Part shown: piece by piece, positions 8,574 through 17,477 of the stretch
How the letters are laid out: each line of letters begins with the position of its first letter
Numbering within the stretch: the first letter of the stretch is position 1
Origin: an uncultured Lewinella sp.
Lineage (GTDB): Bacteria; Bacteroidota; Bacteroidia; Chitinophagales; Saprospiraceae
Assembly (NCBI GenBank): GCA_913057725.1
Contig: CAJXOS010000052.1
Span: forward strand, 1 to 38,926
Length of the DNA stretch: 38,926 bases
Direction: 5' to 3'
The notes under the pieces: generated by a model
What the model was told of the DNA's origin: nothing
Seen by the model: only the letters and a program-made list of their open reading frames with translations
Databases searched by the model: none
Position numbers and translations under genes: made by a program

Positions 8574-9662
8574 CTACTTACTAACTTGAGACGATAAAGA
8601 TGTTTGCTGGACAGAGGCCGGATAGTTCTCCAAGAACTCGATAAGGAAAGTGGCAACATCTCTTTTCTCCGCCAGCATGATCTGGCGCCGTTGGGCAAAT
8701 ATAGCCTTCAGGTCCTTTTGGGAGAGTAGATCGTTGACGCGATCCAATAGTTTATCGCGATCCTTGGTACGAATACCATACCCCAGCTCATATTGACCTT
8801 CTAACTCTGCCAAATAACCAATTCGCCCTACAAAATCATTGAATCGGATAAATGGTACACCAAGTACTCCTGCTTCTGCAGCCATAGTTTGACTATCACC
8901 TATATACATTTCAGCAAAAGCCATCACATGGTGAATATCGAGCGGATCAATTGCTAGGCGGTGGGGTTCAAATGCAGGATTTAGTGCTCGTTCAGAAGTA
9001 ATATATACTTGCCCCTGTAGCTTCAGTCTTTCTACAATTTGGCTAGCCAATTCATTATCAATGCCCTGAATCCCCTTATCATGATGTGCAGTTAATTTGG
9101 CAAAACGAATAAGGAAATACGGCTTACTATCGGGGATATATTGCCGCACAACCGCTTCGTCAGGAGTAAAATGAGCAGGATGTAAATATGCGAGTTCGTG
9201 GTAGCCTTGATACTTTATGGATTTCGATTCCCATTTACCATTATCACAACTACTCGGAGAGAGAATATGACTACACCAGGGGTAACTTAGTCGGCTATAC
9301 AAAGGCACTACTTCAGCATCATCCTCATTTACATTAATGGAAGGTATACCCAGTAATGTCCCTACATGCCCTATCTCAACGGAAGTTCCAATCAAAAAGT
9401 CTGGTCGATTTCGGAGGCAATAAAGCAGCAGCCGCCAATCGCGCTTAAGCATACCTGCTATCATTCCAAGTTTTGTATCCTTCCGGCCTTCCGGCAAGAT
9501 ATTGATATACGGAATACCACTGCGCTGCATCAACTCTTCGAGAATATCTTTTTTCTTGATTAAAACTGAGACCCGGTCACCCTGAGTTCGAAAGTGTTGT
9601 ATCACATTCTTAAAGAGGTGGAAGTGGGCAGGATGCCCCAGATGAAATAGATAGTGTTTCAT
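8574..9662 (-). CDS. DUF354 family protein (GT-B-like)
   Basis: The 362-residue protein starts with MKHYLFHLGHPAHFHLFKN, the characteristic opening of DUF354 proteins, and carries the conserved GTSVEIGHVGTLLGIPSINV segment. DUF354 proteins look like one- or two-domain GT-B or UDP-sugar epimerase-like folds and recur in bacterial and archaeal polysaccharide clusters, but no reaction is established. The C-terminal GDSQTMAAEAGVLGVPFIRF resembles the nucleotide-binding half of MurG- and WecB-like proteins. Its ATG starts directly after the stop of the toroid gene with no gap, so the two are tightly coupled. It could be a glycosyltransferase or could act on the same nucleotide sugar as the adjacent epimerase. 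Confidence 0.85.
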   Translation of the reverse strand: MKHYLFHLGHPAHFHLFKNVIQHFRTQGDRVSVLIKKKDILEELMQRSGIPYINILPEGRKDTKLGMIAGMLKRDWRLLLYCLRNRPDFLIGTSVEIGHVGTLLGIPSINVNEDDAEVVPLYSRLSYPWCSHILSPSSCDNGKWESKSIKYQGYHELAYLHPAHFTPDEAVVRQYIPDSKPYFLIRFAKLTAHHDKGIQGIDNELASQIVERLKLQGQVYITSERALNPAFEPHRLAIDPLDIHHVMAFAEMYIGDSQTMAAEAGVLGVPFIRFNDFVGRIGYLAELEGQYELGYGIRTKDRDKLLDRVNDLLSQKDLKAIFAQRRQIMLAEKRDVATFLIEFLENYPASVQQTSLSSQVSK

Positions 9663-10820
9663 TTAAAGTGTGTTGCGCTTTGCGTAAGCCACATAGCTCA
9701 ATCCCGTAAACATCCACGCATTGGACCACCGCATAAAGGAGGTCTTGTTCGTAAAATGAGCGTATTGACGAAAATAAAAATAGCCTACTGAAGATTGCAT
9801 GTTCTGCAGCATCCAATCCATCACTGTCTCAGCCAGAGGCAGATTATTGAATCGTACCGCGGTGAGCAGCATCTGTCCAGCTGCAGTGCAATCAATCGGA
9901 TAACGCTCCTTATCATAAAACTTTGGGGCGCCGTCCAAGTCAACTAGATTTTCCTGATAATAAGTAAATCCACTGTCCATGGCTGGTCTTACTAGCTGGT
10001 TATCTATGTAAGTATGATAGGCTTCCAGACAATCGAGTACATAGCCAGTATGGTAATTATCGACCCAAGCCCCAGTGGCAGCTAAGGAGTACGGCCATGC
10101 ACCATCCTCCCGTTGCTGCTCAAGGGCAAAACGCACCCCAGTAGTTGCTATTTCTGCCCAATCATTATTGCCCATAATATGATGGGCCTGGGCCAAAAGA
10201 CGGACACCTTTCAAGGAGGCATTTAATACTTGTTGCGTATCAAAAGGAGAATAGGAGAAGCATATACTATTCTCATATTCCGTGCGGTTAAGATCCTTTA
10301 GCACGAATGGCACTGCCCCTAACAGGAGATCGGCACAGACTTGTTCCCGGGTGATTAACCAAGCCTCAAACAGGGCATTCGTTATGATCCCCGTTGCCAC
10401 TACTGTAGGCTGATAAGCCGGGATTTTTGCGTAACGTGCCTCCCAATCAAAGTCATATCCCCAACAGACACCACTGAACCCCTCTGGGATTAGTGATTGC
10501 AACTGTTTAGCCAGTTGCCAAATCTTATTGAGCAGCTCTTCGCGCTCCTCTGGATATACTTCCGTTAAGTAGGCATAGGCCTGTATACACAGTCCTAAAC
10601 TTACCGGGTTCAAGCCTTTCGGTACTGCCAATAGTGGGCGTAGGTTTACCGGAGCACGTTTGACAAATTGCTGAGTGGCAAACCGCAACCATTTATGGGA
10701 ACGTAGAATTGGCAGCCGAAACAGCGGGGACTTCAAGGCATCGTAAGGATCATAACCCCGATACTTTTCCTGCTCAATGTATTCTCTGAGCAGCGCTATC
10801 CGCTGAAGATACAGATCCAT
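9663..10820 (-). CDS. Alpha/alpha-toroid (six-hairpin-like) polysaccharide cluster protein
   Basis: This protein of about 385 residues has no signal peptide. It is built of helical repeats carrying aromatic signatures: CWGYDFDWEAR, PTVVATGIITNALFEAW, EQQREDGAWPYS and WVDNYHTGYVLDCLEAY. That pattern fits the six-hairpin or terpenoid-cyclase-like alpha/alpha-toroid superfamily. Similar proteins recur beside two-domain MDR-Gfo/Idh dehydrogenases in exopolysaccharide clusters and are often misnamed in databases. I chose ATG at 10820, seven bases after the upstream stop. A TTG at 10844 would add eight residues and overlap the upstream gene. Possible roles are a lyase, glycosidase or uronyl-epimerase-like enzyme acting on a lipid-linked glycan. 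No catalytic residues can be assigned by eye. Confidence 0.8.
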   Translation of the reverse strand: MDLYLQRIALLREYIEQEKYRGYDPYDALKSPLFRLPILRSHKWLRFATQQFVKRAPVNLRPLLAVPKGLNPVSLGLCIQAYAYLTEVYPEEREELLNKIWQLAKQLQSLIPEGFSGVCWGYDFDWEARYAKIPAYQPTVVATGIITNALFEAWLITREQVCADLLLGAVPFVLKDLNRTEYENSICFSYSPFDTQQVLNASLKGVRLLAQAHHIMGNNDWAEIATTGVRFALEQQREDGAWPYSLAATGAWVDNYHTGYVLDCLEAYHTYIDNQLVRPAMDSGFTYYQENLVDLDGAPKFYDKERYPIDCTAAGQMLLTAVRFNNLPLAETVMDWMLQNMQSSVGYFYFRQYAHFTNKTSFMRWSNAWMFTGLSYVAYAKRNTL

Positions 10821-10827
10821 CTCTGGT

Positions 10828-12966
10828 TTAGAATCTGTGTTCAATAGGTATAGTTTGTCCGCGTTGAATTGACTTCAAAGCTTTGAAAGTCACTAAAGAA
10901 CTGTGATAGAGTTCTTCGAAAGAAATGGGAGAGGGATTCCCGTCCCGAATCGTTGCTACAAAAGCATCCAGTTCACCTTGATGCCCTTTGTCTTGTGCAA
11001 TTTTCTTTTTCACGGCTTTATTTCCCTGGATCAAGAGGCGACTGAAATCATCAATCTGCGCAATGACTCCATCGCAGAAGACCTCCATACGTTCCTTCGC
11101 TACGGATTTATGACCGTTGGAGAAATAGGAAATAGAAGCCGTGCTACCATTGACAAATGCCAGGTTAATTACCACGGAATCTTGTAACGCCTCCGCCGTT
11201 TGCAACTGAAATGCACTCACATGTGCCACAGGGCTAGCCGCCAAAAAGATGGCCAGGTCAACAAAGTGACAACCCTCGCCTATGATCCGGCCACCACCAA
11301 CCTTAGGGTCGTGCACCCAATGACTAGCTGGCACCTGGCCCGCATTTACCCGGATCTGGATACCCTTGGGTCGTTCTGCCGGAAATAAGCTCGCCACTTG
11401 TTGAACAAAGGGTGCAAAACGGCGATTGTAACCCACCATCAGGCAAGGTGGCTTCTCCATAGCACGGAAATTTGCGGCAATTGCCTCCAGCTCCGTCTCT
11501 GTCATAGCCAAGGGCTTTTCGACAAATACATTTTTCTTCGACTGTAAGGCTGCAATGACCTGCTCAGCGTGCATATGGTGCCGCGTGGTAATGAATACTG
11601 TATTGATATCTTCGTCCTTCATCAATTCCGACACATCAGTCGTACAGTAGGAAAAATTGTATTTCTTACCCACATAAGTAGCTGAATTACCTCGCGCCGT
11701 TGCTACTCCTACGAGCTGAACTTTACCTTTCAAGCGTGGCAATAGCATATTCTGGGCGAAATTCCCCGCACCGATAAAACCTACAGCTGGCTTTGCTGGA
11801 TCGATCCCCTTCTTACTAAGATCAATTCGTTTTGTGATCCGTATTTCTTCTTCATACTCCAGGAGAATACCCGTAAACGGTTCTGAACGATTCATGATGA
11901 GGTCATAGGCTTTGGCAGCATCAACCAAAGGGAAAACATGGGATATGAGAGCATCTGCGTTTAGGCTCCCTGCAGCCAGAAGATCGACATAGGTCTGCAT
12001 ATTTCGATTTTCTGTCCAGCGCACATGACCAATAGGATAATCGACTCCCTTTTCTTCATAGGTAGCATCATAGCGGCCGGGGCCATAGGATGAACTCATG
12101 CGCAAGTCCAGCTCTTTCTTATAATAATTGGTTCTACTAAAGCCGGTAGGTACAGCACCGACAATCACAACTTTGCCTTTTGGTCGGCAAAGCACACCTG
12201 CAAGTTCGACTGGATCTAGTGATGAAGTTCCGGCTGTAATGATCACTGCATCGGTTCCAAAACCACCACTACTGTCGATAATTATATTTTCCAGTCCCTC
12301 CTGATCGCGGGTGTAAGCGACTGCACCTTCTAACTGATTGACTGCTGCCACTGGTCCTGCAGCGATATCGATACCGATAGGTTTGATCCCCGCAGCACGC
12401 AATAGCTGGATAGTAAGTTGACCAATTAACCCAAGGCCGATCACAACGCAGTTACCGCCTGCCTGCACATCCGCTTGTCGAATTCCTTGCATTGCAATAG
12501 CCGCTACTGTTGTAAAAGCTGCTTGCTGATACGACACCTCAGGGGGGAGTTTCACACAAAGGTTGCGATACACCGCTACAATATCGGCATGGTGTGCCCC
12601 CTGGCCTCCACACGCTACGCGATCACCCACTTGGATATCTTTGACATCATCAGCTACCGCAATGACCTCTCCGGCAGTACTGTACCCTAGAGCTGATGGC
12701 GCCTCCAATTTATTCATAACGATGTTGTACGTAGCCATTAAACCTTGCTGCTTAATCATGTTAATGACCATTCGCACTTCTTTCTGGCGGCTACGCGCTT
12801 TTGCTAAATATCCTTTGCGCGCGTCCGATACGGTTTTGCCTTCCGTCCCCGCACTGATAAGCGAGTAATGGTTACGAACCAGGATCTGTCCGGCGTTTAG
12901 TGCCGGAATAGGCACTTCGGTAAGCTCCATGTAACCTGATTTTAGTTGTTGGGTAAGTTGCTGCAT
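10828..12966 (-). CDS. Two-domain oxidoreductase: zinc-type MDR dehydrogenase fused to Gfo/Idh/MocA dehydrogenase
   Basis: The 712-residue protein joins two NAD(P)-dependent enzymes. Residues 1 to about 370 form a medium-chain dehydrogenase/reductase with a GDRVACGG loop and a Rossmann GLGLIG at 177-182. From about 395 to the end is a Gfo/Idh/MocA domain with GFIGAGNFAQ near 397-406 and EKPLAM near 483-488. Each half has the expected length, so this is a genuine fusion and not a frameshift artefact. Such bi-domain proteins occur in polysaccharide clusters, usually next to heparinase-like or toroid proteins. The substrate is presumably a nucleotide sugar or a sugar on the growing chain. The start is ATG, and the next gene begins seven bases after the stop. 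Confidence 0.9.
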   Translation of the reverse strand: MQQLTQQLKSGYMELTEVPIPALNAGQILVRNHYSLISAGTEGKTVSDARKGYLAKARSRQKEVRMVINMIKQQGLMATYNIVMNKLEAPSALGYSTAGEVIAVADDVKDIQVGDRVACGGQGAHHADIVAVYRNLCVKLPPEVSYQQAAFTTVAAIAMQGIRQADVQAGGNCVVIGLGLIGQLTIQLLRAAGIKPIGIDIAAGPVAAVNQLEGAVAYTRDQEGLENIIIDSSGGFGTDAVIITAGTSSLDPVELAGVLCRPKGKVVIVGAVPTGFSRTNYYKKELDLRMSSSYGPGRYDATYEEKGVDYPIGHVRWTENRNMQTYVDLLAAGSLNADALISHVFPLVDAAKAYDLIMNRSEPFTGILLEYEEEIRITKRIDLSKKGIDPAKPAVGFIGAGNFAQNMLLPRLKGKVQLVGVATARGNSATYVGKKYNFSYCTTDVSELMKDEDINTVFITTRHHMHAEQVIAALQSKKNVFVEKPLAMTETELEAIAANFRAMEKPPCLMVGYNRRFAPFVQQVASLFPAERPKGIQIRVNAGQVPASHWVHDPKVGGGRIIGEGCHFVDLAIFLAASPVAHVSAFQLQTAEALQDSVVINLAFVNGSTASISYFSNGHKSVAKERMEVFCDGVIAQIDDFSRLLIQGNKAVKKKIAQDKGHQGELDAFVATIRDGNPSPISFEELYHSSLVTFKALKSIQRGQTIPIEHRF

Positions 12967-12997
12967 ATAGCCTGTTACAATAAATTCAGTTCAAAAA

Positions 12998-14254
12998 CTA
13001 CTTCGTAGCGGTGGGAGATGTTAACAGTTTACGATCCACACCTAGTCCGATGAGGATTAAATACATAAGTGCTACTGGTGACGAAAACGGCAACATAATA
13101 CCTGCGTATAAGACCAGTGTTATTAAGATCCCGAGCGAAAAATAACGCCAGGAACGAGTATAATCTTTAGTGTCCCGCCAGTGCAGTAACAAGAAAATCA
13201 GAAAGCTAGCTAGTCCCACGATTCCACCGGCAAACAGAAAGAATAAATATTGCGAATGTGTTCCGGCTGAAAGCATTACAGCATATTCGGCTTTGCCTAA
13301 CAGGCCTACACCAAATAGCTTAGCTATCATGGGAACCGAATACCACTGTTCCAGGAATCCATTCCACATTTCCACTCGCCCGTTTAATGAGATGTCCTGC
13401 CAGAAATTCCCACTGAATGCAGCAATTTCCTTAGCAAACAAGGGAGCAATCTCATGTTCCCAAACAAATGGAAGTGCAATCAGTAGGCCCAACACACCAG
13501 AGATGATATAGATCTTTCCTTCTTTTGTTTTCCAGGAAAAAGCCGCCAGCAGTGCTAATAAGGCAGGAATAACGCCCCAAGAAGCCTGATGGTTAAAACC
13601 AATTAGAGCCAGTACACTCAGGGCTAAAATGCCTGCTAAGAGCCCAAGAGTCGGTAGCATATTCCCATTTCCTTGCTCCTTTCTCCAATAAGCTAGATCG
13701 ATAAAATAACGACCACCAACGAGTAAGATCACTATGAAATAGCTGAGGTAATTGTATAAATCCGGGTAAGGACCAGTAATTCGTAAACCTCCGCCACGAT
13801 AAGCGGCTACTCGACGTATTTCCAGTGGCTGCACGAAAAATTCAAACAAGAATAAGCTTACCGGCACCACACTAGATAGTAATAAAGTCAATAGTACTCC
13901 CCTCAGTGTATCTTGAGATTGGATGATTGCTCGTAGATAAAAAAAGACGGTTATTGGCAAAAGCAGCTTGATTAGAGCACCCAGTTGATATATATCTGAA
14001 TAGAAGGGAAATTGCCTTAAACCATTAAACAAAAGTAGAGCACCTAGGCCTGCTAAAATCATGTCTTTGGCAGAAAAGGGAATTTTCGTAAACCACTTTA
14101 CTATTCCCCAAGACGAAAGCAGAAAAACCAATACTCCCGTCAGCTGCGTTGGCGAAATCCAGCCTGCCTTCTTAACAAAGCTGAACATATCAATGAGAGG
14201 CTTCAGGAGAAGAAATACCAGGAACCAGCGTATGCTCCAGGGTTGCTCTTTCAA
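12998..14254 (-). CDS. O-antigen ligase/polymerase-like membrane protein (Wzy_C type)
   Basis: The 418-residue protein is almost entirely hydrophobic, with about ten or more membrane segments. It has a large periplasmic loop containing NGRVEMWNGFLEQWY and a later AGTHSQYLFFLFAGGIVGLASFLIF, the pattern of the O-antigen ligase/Wzy_C family. It would polymerise or ligate lipid-linked units in the periplasm. The start is uncertain. TTG at 14254 is the first standard start, but the frame stays open upstream into the preceding gene without any ATG, with a Trp-rich in-frame stretch just before it. One of two Wzy-like genes here; the other is 16212-17477. Confidence 0.82.
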   Translation of the reverse strand: MKEQPWSIRWFLVFLLLKPLIDMFSFVKKAGWISPTQLTGVLVFLLSSWGIVKWFTKIPFSAKDMILAGLGALLLFNGLRQFPFYSDIYQLGALIKLLLPITVFFYLRAIIQSQDTLRGVLLTLLLSSVVPVSLFLFEFFVQPLEIRRVAAYRGGGLRITGPYPDLYNYLSYFIVILLVGGRYFIDLAYWRKEQGNGNMLPTLGLLAGILALSVLALIGFNHQASWGVIPALLALLAAFSWKTKEGKIYIISGVLGLLIALPFVWEHEIAPLFAKEIAAFSGNFWQDISLNGRVEMWNGFLEQWYSVPMIAKLFGVGLLGKAEYAVMLSAGTHSQYLFFLFAGGIVGLASFLIFLLLHWRDTKDYTRSWRYFSLGILITLVLYAGIMLPFSSPVALMYLILIGLGVDRKLLTSPTATK

Positions 14255-14286
14255 CCAGGACCACCACCATCTTAATTGTGCTTTTA

Positions 14287-15393
14287 TCAGCGCTTTGCTA
14301 CTTGGGTAAACGCATTCGCAAAATTGTCCACCAAACTGGCCTCCGTAAACCCAGCCTCGTAATGTTGCCTACTGGCTACAGCCATTTGATTACGTAGACT
14401 TGGATCATCGACAAGTGTAACAATTCGTTGGGCGATTTCGACGGGCTCTCGTTTCTCCACCAAAAAACCATTCTGTTCATGTATCACCGATTCAGCAATA
14501 GCCGCATGATCCGTGGAGATGATCGGTAGGCCGGCAGCCATAGCCTCCACGATGACCCAAGGATGACCTTCGTTTCGGTAGAAACTTGGGAAAACGAAAA
14601 CGTCACTGTTTGCCAATAGCTGAAACTTATCCTCGTTGTAAACTGGCCCAACAATAGTAACCGGCAAACCAGGATGATCTGCTACAATCTCCTCAAATGT
14701 ATTTTTGGTTTGTTCATCCCGCCAATTTCCGGCGAAGAGAAATCGGACTTTCGGCCAGTATGATTCCGGTAAGAGCGTAGCGGAACGTAAGACATCCAGC
14801 ACTCCTTTACTTTCAATGAAATTCCCTAGGAAAAGAATATCAACTGTATTGTGGTCCGCATTTCTAGCAGGGATAGTGTAATTTCCTCCATTCGGCACCA
14901 CAAAAATTCGATCATCCGGCATAAAATCGCTGTAGAGATGACGTAGGTTTTCGCCCAAAACCATTTGCCCATCAATTAAGGCCTGTATGCGGCGCACTAA
15001 CCAACGCATCGGGGCAACCGTTTCGTTGTACCAGTTTTTGAAATAGCCACCTCTCAGCTGGCAGACCACCTTTCGTCCCATCAACTTAGCAATCAACACG
15101 AAGGGAACATCACGCAAATACGCAATATTAGTCTGTTGAGAAGGTAGATAGACGATTTTCGGTTTCTCCTGTAGAATCGCTACAACCAACTTGAAATACA
15201 GGCGAACTGCGGCCCAAATATTCCGCCAACTGTACTTACCTAAATCAGAAAATGATTTGTGATGGGAAATATCGAAGTGCACCAGCTCGAACTGTTCACG
15301 GAGAGCAGAATTTAAAATAATCTGGGTCGCCACCGCTGGGCCAATATAAGGGGGTGGAAGTTTGCCGAAGAAAAGGACTTTGGTTTTGGTCAT
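14287..15393 (-). CDS. GT4 glycosyltransferase
   Basis: The 368-residue protein begins MTKTKVLFFGKLPPPYIGPA, a typical GT4 opening with the Gly-rich acceptor loop. It contains LFLGNFIESKG in the donor domain and the E-x7-E motif EGHPWVIVE near the C-terminal third. The open frame extends further upstream to 15486, but that part overlaps the preceding GT2 gene and is not GT-like. The ATG at 15393 leaves a 29-base gap and places the first beta-strand correctly. It should act at the cytoplasmic face on the lipid-linked repeat unit. The donor and acceptor sugars are unknown. Confidence 0.9.
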   Translation of the reverse strand: MTKTKVLFFGKLPPPYIGPAVATQIILNSALREQFELVHFDISHHKSFSDLGKYSWRNIWAAVRLYFKLVVAILQEKPKIVYLPSQQTNIAYLRDVPFVLIAKLMGRKVVCQLRGGYFKNWYNETVAPMRWLVRRIQALIDGQMVLGENLRHLYSDFMPDDRIFVVPNGGNYTIPARNADHNTVDILFLGNFIESKGVLDVLRSATLLPESYWPKVRFLFAGNWRDEQTKNTFEEIVADHPGLPVTIVGPVYNEDKFQLLANSDVFVFPSFYRNEGHPWVIVEAMAAGLPIISTDHAAIAESVIHEQNGFLVEKREPVEIAQRIVTLVDDPSLRNQMAVASRQHYEAGFTEASLVDNFANAFTQVAKR

Positions 15394-15422
15394 TACTGAG
15401 TCGATACCGTTTATTGCTTCAA

Positions 15423-16148
15423 TTAATTGGTGCGGAACAAGCCATACTTCAGGATACAATAAATGGCTCGAAAGCCATCTTTCCAACCAATTTTCTTGCC
15501 TTCTTCATAGGTTCTACCGTAATAGGAAATACCAACTTCGTATATTCGAATATTAGGTATACGGGAGATCTTCGCTGTAACCTCAGGTTCAAAACCAAAA
15601 CGCTGCTCACGTAAGGATAAACTTTGGATGTGCTCCGTCCTGAACATTTTGTAGCACGTTTCCATATCAGTAAGATTGAGGTTCGTAAAGGCATTGGACA
15701 GGAAGGTGAGCCACTTGTTACCAATGCTGTGCCAGAAGAACAAAATCCGATGTGGATTACTACCCTTAAATCGAGAACCATAAACGACATCAGCGACCCC
15801 TCCGACGATTGGTCTTAGCAAATCATTGTATTCTTCTGGATCGTATTCTAGATCAGCATCCTGAATTACTAATACTTCACCATCAGCCTGAGCAATCCCC
15901 GTATGCAGGGCTGCCCCTTTGCCTTTATTGACTTCGTGCTCAAAGTACCGGATATCCATATCCTTATTCTGTTCCATGTAGCGGCTGATAGCTCCCTTGG
16001 TATCGTCAGTAGAATAATCATTAACAATAATGATCTCCTTTGCATAATCTGCAATGAGTTTTACCTTCTTAACCTTGTCAAGAATAAGGTGAATTGTAGC
16101 CGCCTCATTGAAGGCAGGGATTACTATTGAAAGTGTCTTGGTCTTCAT
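15423..16148 (-). CDS. GT2 glycosyltransferase, DPM1-like (GT-A fold)
   Basis: The 241-residue protein has the GT-A elements of the dolichyl-phosphate-mannose-synthase-like GT2 group: [13 protein letters not shown] at the N-terminus, VNDYSTDD, the metal-binding QDADLEYDP and the downstream [10 protein letters not shown] segment. It lacks C-terminal membrane helices, so it is a soluble or peripheral enzyme. Members make polyprenyl-phosphate sugars from NDP-sugars. That would supply the donor for a GT-C enzyme such as the GT39-like protein at 17474-18781, a link that is inference from co-occurrence. A TTG one codon upstream is possible, but the ATG is preferred. Confidence 0.9.
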   Translation of the reverse strand: MKTKTLSIVIPAFNEAATIHLILDKVKKVKLIADYAKEIIIVNDYSTDDTKGAISRYMEQNKDMDIRYFEHEVNKGKGAALHTGIAQADGEVLVIQDADLEYDPEEYNDLLRPIVGGVADVVYGSRFKGSNPHRILFFWHSIGNKWLTFLSNAFTNLNLTDMETCYKMFRTEHIQSLSLREQRFGFEPEVTAKISRIPNIRIYEVGISYYGRTYEEGKKIGWKDGFRAIYCILKYGLFRTN

Positions 16149-16211
16149 CAAACTAGATGGTTAATTTCAGATGTGGTTGATAGGATAAATCAATTGGTAG
16201 AGCGTAGAATC

Positions 16212-17477
16212 TCAGGCAGTCGCTGAAACAGGTTTACTATAATGGCGTTGTCTTACACTCATCCGGGATAGTAAATACCGGCGTTCCATAATACCTATAG
16301 AGGCAAAAAGAATAACGTTTAGATAATAGTTGTAAAAGGGAGTAGCCCCAAAGCTCAAGACTAAAATCGCTAGCCACAAGGCCAAAGTTTTCATGTAGAC
16401 AGCACTACTATCTTTCCTAGTTCTCCGAATAACGAAAAACGCTCTAAAGTACAGCAGGTATCCTAATACTACACAACTAATCCCGCCTCTCATCAATAGG
16501 TCAAAGACCTGCCCATGAGGTCCAATACCGTGGCCGAAACCGAAAAACTTATTTATCAATTCTCCCTCACTGAATTCTTTTATGGCATCTTCCCATCGCG
16601 CGACCCGGCCACTTCCAAGAGTCCTGCGATTCACAGAATTATTATCCTGCAAAAAAGTGACTTCCCGAGTCACCTTATTCTTGAAACCTGCAGTCAAACC
16701 CAGAGCATCTAGTCCAAGTATCAATAACGCAACAGCACCTACCAAACCAAGTCGTACAAGGTTACTACCGCGACTAAACAGGAACAACATCGCTACCAAG
16801 GCTGCTAGAATAGCATTGCGGCTTATAGCAATGAATAGAAACAGAATAGAGCAACAAAAGACAAACAATGCCAACCTGCGTCCTACCCCTTTATTCAAAA
16901 GAAAGGGAATAGAAAAGATGATTCCCACAATGCCGAAACGAGACAAGGAGCCCTCATCAGCAAAGAATCCTACTTGATAACTATATTTTGAATAGTTGAC
17001 TCCCACTCCAGCCACATTTTCTACTAAGACCAAGCCCACAACTATGAATAATCCAAGGATTGTACTCTTCTGTAGGTTGTTCCCAGCAGTAAAAGGGTTG
17101 CCCAAATTCAGTAGCAGCAAATAAGACAGCCAGCCGAGTCCCATCTTGAGGATAACTTCCATGTAGCTTTTCAGATCTCCCTGTCCTACAACCAGCCCAA
17201 TCACCAGGAAAAACAGAAAAAGCCCGAATACACCACTCAACCGCCCCACTCGAATTCGAGCACCTTTTTTGAGAAAAAGAAGTCCGATACCGAAAAACAG
17301 GTAAATACCTAGAACTATCTCAATGATGGAAAAACCCGCAATTCTAATGAAGTAAAGTACATTAAGAAGCGGTGAAAAGATGAGGTACACGAAAATCAGT
17401 TCCAGAGGGTTCTTGATGATGTACGGAATTGCCGCCAGCAAAAAGAGTAAAACCAGTATGACCAAAATCGGTATCAA
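16212..17477 (-). CDS. O-antigen ligase/polymerase-like membrane protein (Wzy candidate)
   Basis: The 421-residue protein is a polytopic membrane protein with at least ten hydrophobic segments. A periplasmic loop holds the GSGRVARWEDAIKEF motif, and FGFGHGIGPHGQVFDLLMRGGISCVVLGYLL follows in the Wzy_C pattern. It is the better Wzy polymerase candidate of the two in this locus. The start is TTG, overlapping the upstream TGA by four bases (TTGA). An in-frame TGA lies seven codons further upstream and there is no ATG in the first part, so TTG is the only sensible start. About 60 bases separate it from the GT2 gene. Confidence 0.85.
   Translation of the reverse strand: MIPILVILVLLFLLAAIPYIIKNPLELIFVYLIFSPLLNVLYFIRIAGFSIIEIVLGIYLFFGIGLLFLKKGARIRVGRLSGVFGLFLFFLVIGLVVGQGDLKSYMEVILKMGLGWLSYLLLLNLGNPFTAGNNLQKSTILGLFIVVGLVLVENVAGVGVNYSKYSYQVGFFADEGSLSRFGIVGIIFSIPFLLNKGVGRRLALFVFCCSILFLFIAISRNAILAALVAMLFLFSRGSNLVRLGLVGAVALLILGLDALGLTAGFKNKVTREVTFLQDNNSVNRRTLGSGRVARWEDAIKEFSEGELINKFFGFGHGIGPHGQVFDLLMRGGISCVVLGYLLYFRAFFVIRRTRKDSSAVYMKTLALWLAILVLSFGATPFYNYYLNVILFASIGIMERRYLLSRMSVRQRHYSKPVSATA

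Noticed and set aside
15394..15486. N-terminal extension of the GT4 gene at 14287-15393
   Set aside because: It overlaps the preceding GT2 gene and does not resemble a GT4 N-terminus, and the ATG at 15393 fits the family start.
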